Source: an uncultured Clostridia bacterium (GTDB taxonomy: Bacteria > Bacillota > Clostridia > Oscillospirales > Oscillospiraceae). Taken from it: a DNA stretch of 5,869 nucleotides. Each line of letters opens with the position of its first letter. The first letter of the stretch is position 1. A program made the position numbers and the translations under genes. The notes beneath the pieces are model-generated. The model searched no databases. It was not told where the DNA came from and worked only from the letters and a program-made list of their open reading frames with translations. Positions 5,675 through 5,869 of the stretch are shown here, piece after piece. The stretch is from positions 1-5,869 of the forward strand of contig CAMELY010000091.1 of assembly GCA_945926565.1 (NCBI GenBank), given 5' to 3'.

Positions 5675-5869
5675 GCTGTCCGAATCTGCCGCCTCCTTCA
5701 GCGGGTCAAACAGCGCCCGGAATAGGGGTTCTCCGTATTCCTCCATGGCCTGGCAGTAGCGCTCATAGGCCTCCAGCAGACGCTCCCCCTCCGGGGTGAG
5801 CACCGCACCGCCGCCCCCCTTGCCGCCGGTGGTGGAGGAGAGCAGCCGGAAGCCCAGCCCCGCCTCACA
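5666..5869 (-). CDS. ModE-type winged helix-turn-helix regulator (3' end only)
   Basis: Reading the minus strand from the right edge gives 67 codons to a TAA at 5668-5666. The start lies beyond 5869. The segment LLSSTTGGKGGGGAVLTPEG (residues 9-28) is the hallmark wing of the ModE/LysR-like winged-helix domain (E. coli ModE has a GGKGGGGAELT run). It is followed by ERLLEAYERYCQAMEEYGEPLF, a helix that normally serves dimerisation. The protein ends about 40 residues after the wing, so the molybdate-binding TOBE/Mop domains of classical ModE are absent; this is the short, DNA-binding-domain-only type common in anaerobes. A link to molybdate or tungstate uptake is possible but must be judged from the unseen neighbours. 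It converges on the SnoaL-like gene, and their ends overlap by nine bases. Confidence 0.85.
   Translation of the reverse strand, partial: CEAGLGFRLLSSTTGGKGGGGAVLTPEGERLLEAYERYCQAMEEYGEPLFRALFDPLKEAADSDSSH

Overview
The window reads as chromosomal DNA of a GC-rich Gram-positive anaerobe. The best guess is a clostridial gut bacterium of the Oscillospirales type (inference). The reasons are strong G/C bias at third codon positions, sigma-A-type promoters with extended -10 (TGn) elements, good AGGAGG-like ribosome binding sites, and the gene content: larB, a full-length comEC, a short ModE-like regulator and a SnoaL-like protein. No rRNA, tRNA, insertion sequence or CRISPR array is visible.

Layout from left to right: (1) the 3' end of larB (nickel-pincer cofactor synthesis), cut by the window edge. 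(2) A leader with a good extended -10 promoter and an operator-like palindrome, then a LacI/PurR-family repressor gene that is probably autoregulated. (3) A second clear promoter and a complete comEC (DNA-uptake channel with C-terminal metallo-beta-lactamase-like domain). Its first codons contain a long, nearly perfect hairpin. (4) A probable two-gene operon, a family 8 glycosyltransferase followed three bases later by a CDP-alcohol phosphatidyltransferase, ended by a strong intrinsic terminator. (5) A SnoaL-like (ester-cyclase-type) small protein. (6) On the minus strand, the 3' end of a ModE-type winged-helix regulator, running off the right edge and overlapping the SnoaL-like gene tail-to-tail by nine bases.

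The genes do not form one pathway. They look like short independent transcription units: cofactor synthesis, a sugar-type regulator, DNA uptake, envelope glycan/lipid synthesis, a small enzyme, and a metal/oxyanion-type regulator. No undescribed multi-gene system is evident. The most unusual signal is the 58-base hairpin at 1474-1531, just inside the comEC reading frame and soon after its promoter. It could act as an attenuator or translation-control element. Next are the operator-like repeats in the lacI-type leader and the glycosyltransferase/phosphatidyltransferase pair as a possible glycolipid unit.
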